DNA of 7,031 nucleotides, taken from contig RKCM01000218.1 of assembly GCA_014858325.1 (NCBI GenBank), positions 1-7,031 of the forward strand, written 5' to 3'. This DNA is from Oscillospiraceae bacterium. Its GTDB lineage: Bacteria; Bacillota; Clostridia; Oscillospirales; Ruminococcaceae. Under the pieces are notes generated by a model. It saw nothing but the letters and a program-made list of their open reading frames with translations, was not told where the DNA came from and searched no databases. Position numbers and translations under genes: made by a program. This document shows, piece after piece, positions 6,735 to 7,031 of this stretch (the stretch's first letter is position 1; every line of letters starts with the position of its first letter).

Positions 6735-6763
6735 TTGTAATTTTTCCTTTGAGCCATTATAAT
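6735..6763 (+). promoter_or_regulatory. Sigma-A-type promoter of hprK
   Basis: TTGTAA (6735-6740) and a perfect TATAAT (6758-6763) are separated by the optimal 17 bp, inside AT-rich DNA. The predicted start is near 6770, leaving a leader of about 77 bases before the hprK ATG. The -35 overlaps the 8-bp palindrome ACAATTGT (6731-6738), whose meaning is unclear. Confidence 0.72.
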
Positions 6764-6833
6764 AGAGAGAAGAATGGTTCGGAATCCACCGCCCCGGCCC
6801 GAAGGGAAATGCCGCTGGGTGCGGAAACGATAC

Positions 6834-6840
6834 AGGAGGA
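6834..6840 (+). promoter_or_regulatory. Ribosome binding site of hprK
   Basis: AGGAGGA, a near-perfect match to the 16S anti-Shine-Dalgarno, ends six bases before the ATG at 6847. It fixes the start of a gene that has no stop within the window. Confidence 0.85.
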
Positions 6841-6846
6841 AAAACG

Positions 6847-7031
6847 ATGGGCAATTTCACCGTTTCGCTCAAAAAGCTGACGGAGAAGGTCAGCATGGAG
6901 GTGGTGTATGAGCCGCCGCAGAAGCTGGAAAACATCAGCGTTGAGATCGCGGAAGTCAACCGCCCGGGCCTGTTTCTGGCCGGATATTACGATTATTTCG
7001 ATAAACTGCGGCTGCAGATCATGGGTCTGGC
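6847..7031 (+). CDS. hprK: HPr kinase/phosphorylase, N-terminal part (3' partial)
   Basis: The first 61 codons of a protein that runs off the window. HprK phosphorylates Ser46 of the phosphocarrier HPr using ATP or pyrophosphate, and removes that phosphate by phosphorolysis with Pi, so controlling carbon catabolite repression in Gram-positive bacteria. The visible part is its N-terminal domain: FTVSLKKLTEKVSMEVVY (4-21) followed by the characteristic VNRPGLFLAGYYDYFD (38-53) and LRLQIMG (55-61), which match the family pattern of RPGLxLxGYFxYxxxxRIQ. The catalytic P-loop and the C-terminal domain lie beyond the edge, so its integrity cannot be judged. It is transcribed from its own promoter, away from the phosphate operon. 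In Clostridia hprK often leads a murB-rapZ-whiA cluster, which might follow here. Confidence 0.9.
   Translation, partial: MGNFTVSLKKLTEKVSMEVVYEPPQKLENISVEIAEVNRPGLFLAGYYDYFDKLRLQIMGL

Larger units (their letters stand above)
6545..6846. other. Divergent regulatory region between the phosphate operon and hprK
   Basis: A 302-base stretch without a convincing gene, clearly more AT-rich than its flanks. It contains, from the transporter side, the transporter ribosome binding site, a TATACT -10 box, three TTTACAT repeats and a perfect TATAAT, all for the minus strand, and then the hprK promoter, an approximately 77-base leader and its ribosome binding site on the plus strand. Open frames across it (6689-6880 plus, 6639-6959 minus) cross promoter elements and resemble no protein family. 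No riboswitch or convincing leader hairpin is visible. Confidence 0.8.

Noticed and set aside
6731..6738. Palindrome ACAATTGT overlapping the hprK -35 as an operator.
   Set aside because: It is only 8 bp, does not extend outward, is easily found by chance in AT-rich DNA, and has no second copy.
6770..6846. A riboswitch or attenuator in the hprK leader.
   Set aside because: Only short, poorly paired GC stretches are visible, with no T-run and no conserved aptamer pattern that I can recognise.
6639..6959. Small open frames 6689-6880 (+) and 6639-6959 (-) in the divergent region.
   Set aside because: They run through promoter elements and the hprK start, have no ribosome binding site and show no recognisable protein pattern.

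Overview
The window looks like chromosome from a GC-rich, endospore-forming (or formerly spore-forming) member of the Clostridia, most likely an Oscillospirales-type gut bacterium. This rests on a GerA-type germinant-receptor operon, a PhoB/PhoR pair of Firmicutes type, an HPr kinase of the Gram-positive type, strong AGGAGG-like ribosome binding sites, and marked avoidance of TTA, CTA and TCA codons. The genus is an inference and cannot be fixed from this sequence alone.

Layout. Positions 2-2717 (+) hold a tricistronic spore-germination operon: the 3' part of a GerA-family subunit, a compact and divergent GerB-like membrane protein, and a GerC-like protein. Each junction is an ATGA overlap. 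Positions 6544-2719 (-) hold a phosphate operon in the order Na+/phosphate cotransporter with a fused PhoU domain, PhoB-type response regulator, PhoR-type sensor kinase, again joined by ATGA overlaps. The two operons converge with a single base between their stop codons, and the intrinsic terminator of the phosphate operon lies inside the last codons of the GerC-like gene. Positions 6545-6846 are a divergent regulatory region. From 6847 (+) the start of hprK (HPr kinase/phosphorylase) runs off the end.

How the genes may work together. The transporter would import Pi, its PhoU domain is a plausible link to the PhoR kinase, and PhoB would activate the operon. The divergent region supports this: on the minus strand there are three exact copies of TTTACAT, two of them 11 bp apart, placed just upstream of a TATACT -10 box that has no good -35. 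That is the architecture of a phosphate-starvation (Pho box) promoter and predicts autoregulation. hprK has its own well-formed sigma-A-type promoter.

No wholly new system is apparent. The points most worth following are the Pho box promoter, the Pst-less transporter/PhoU/PhoBR arrangement, the shortened GerB-like and lipobox-degenerate GerC-like subunits, and the terminator embedded in the opposing gene.
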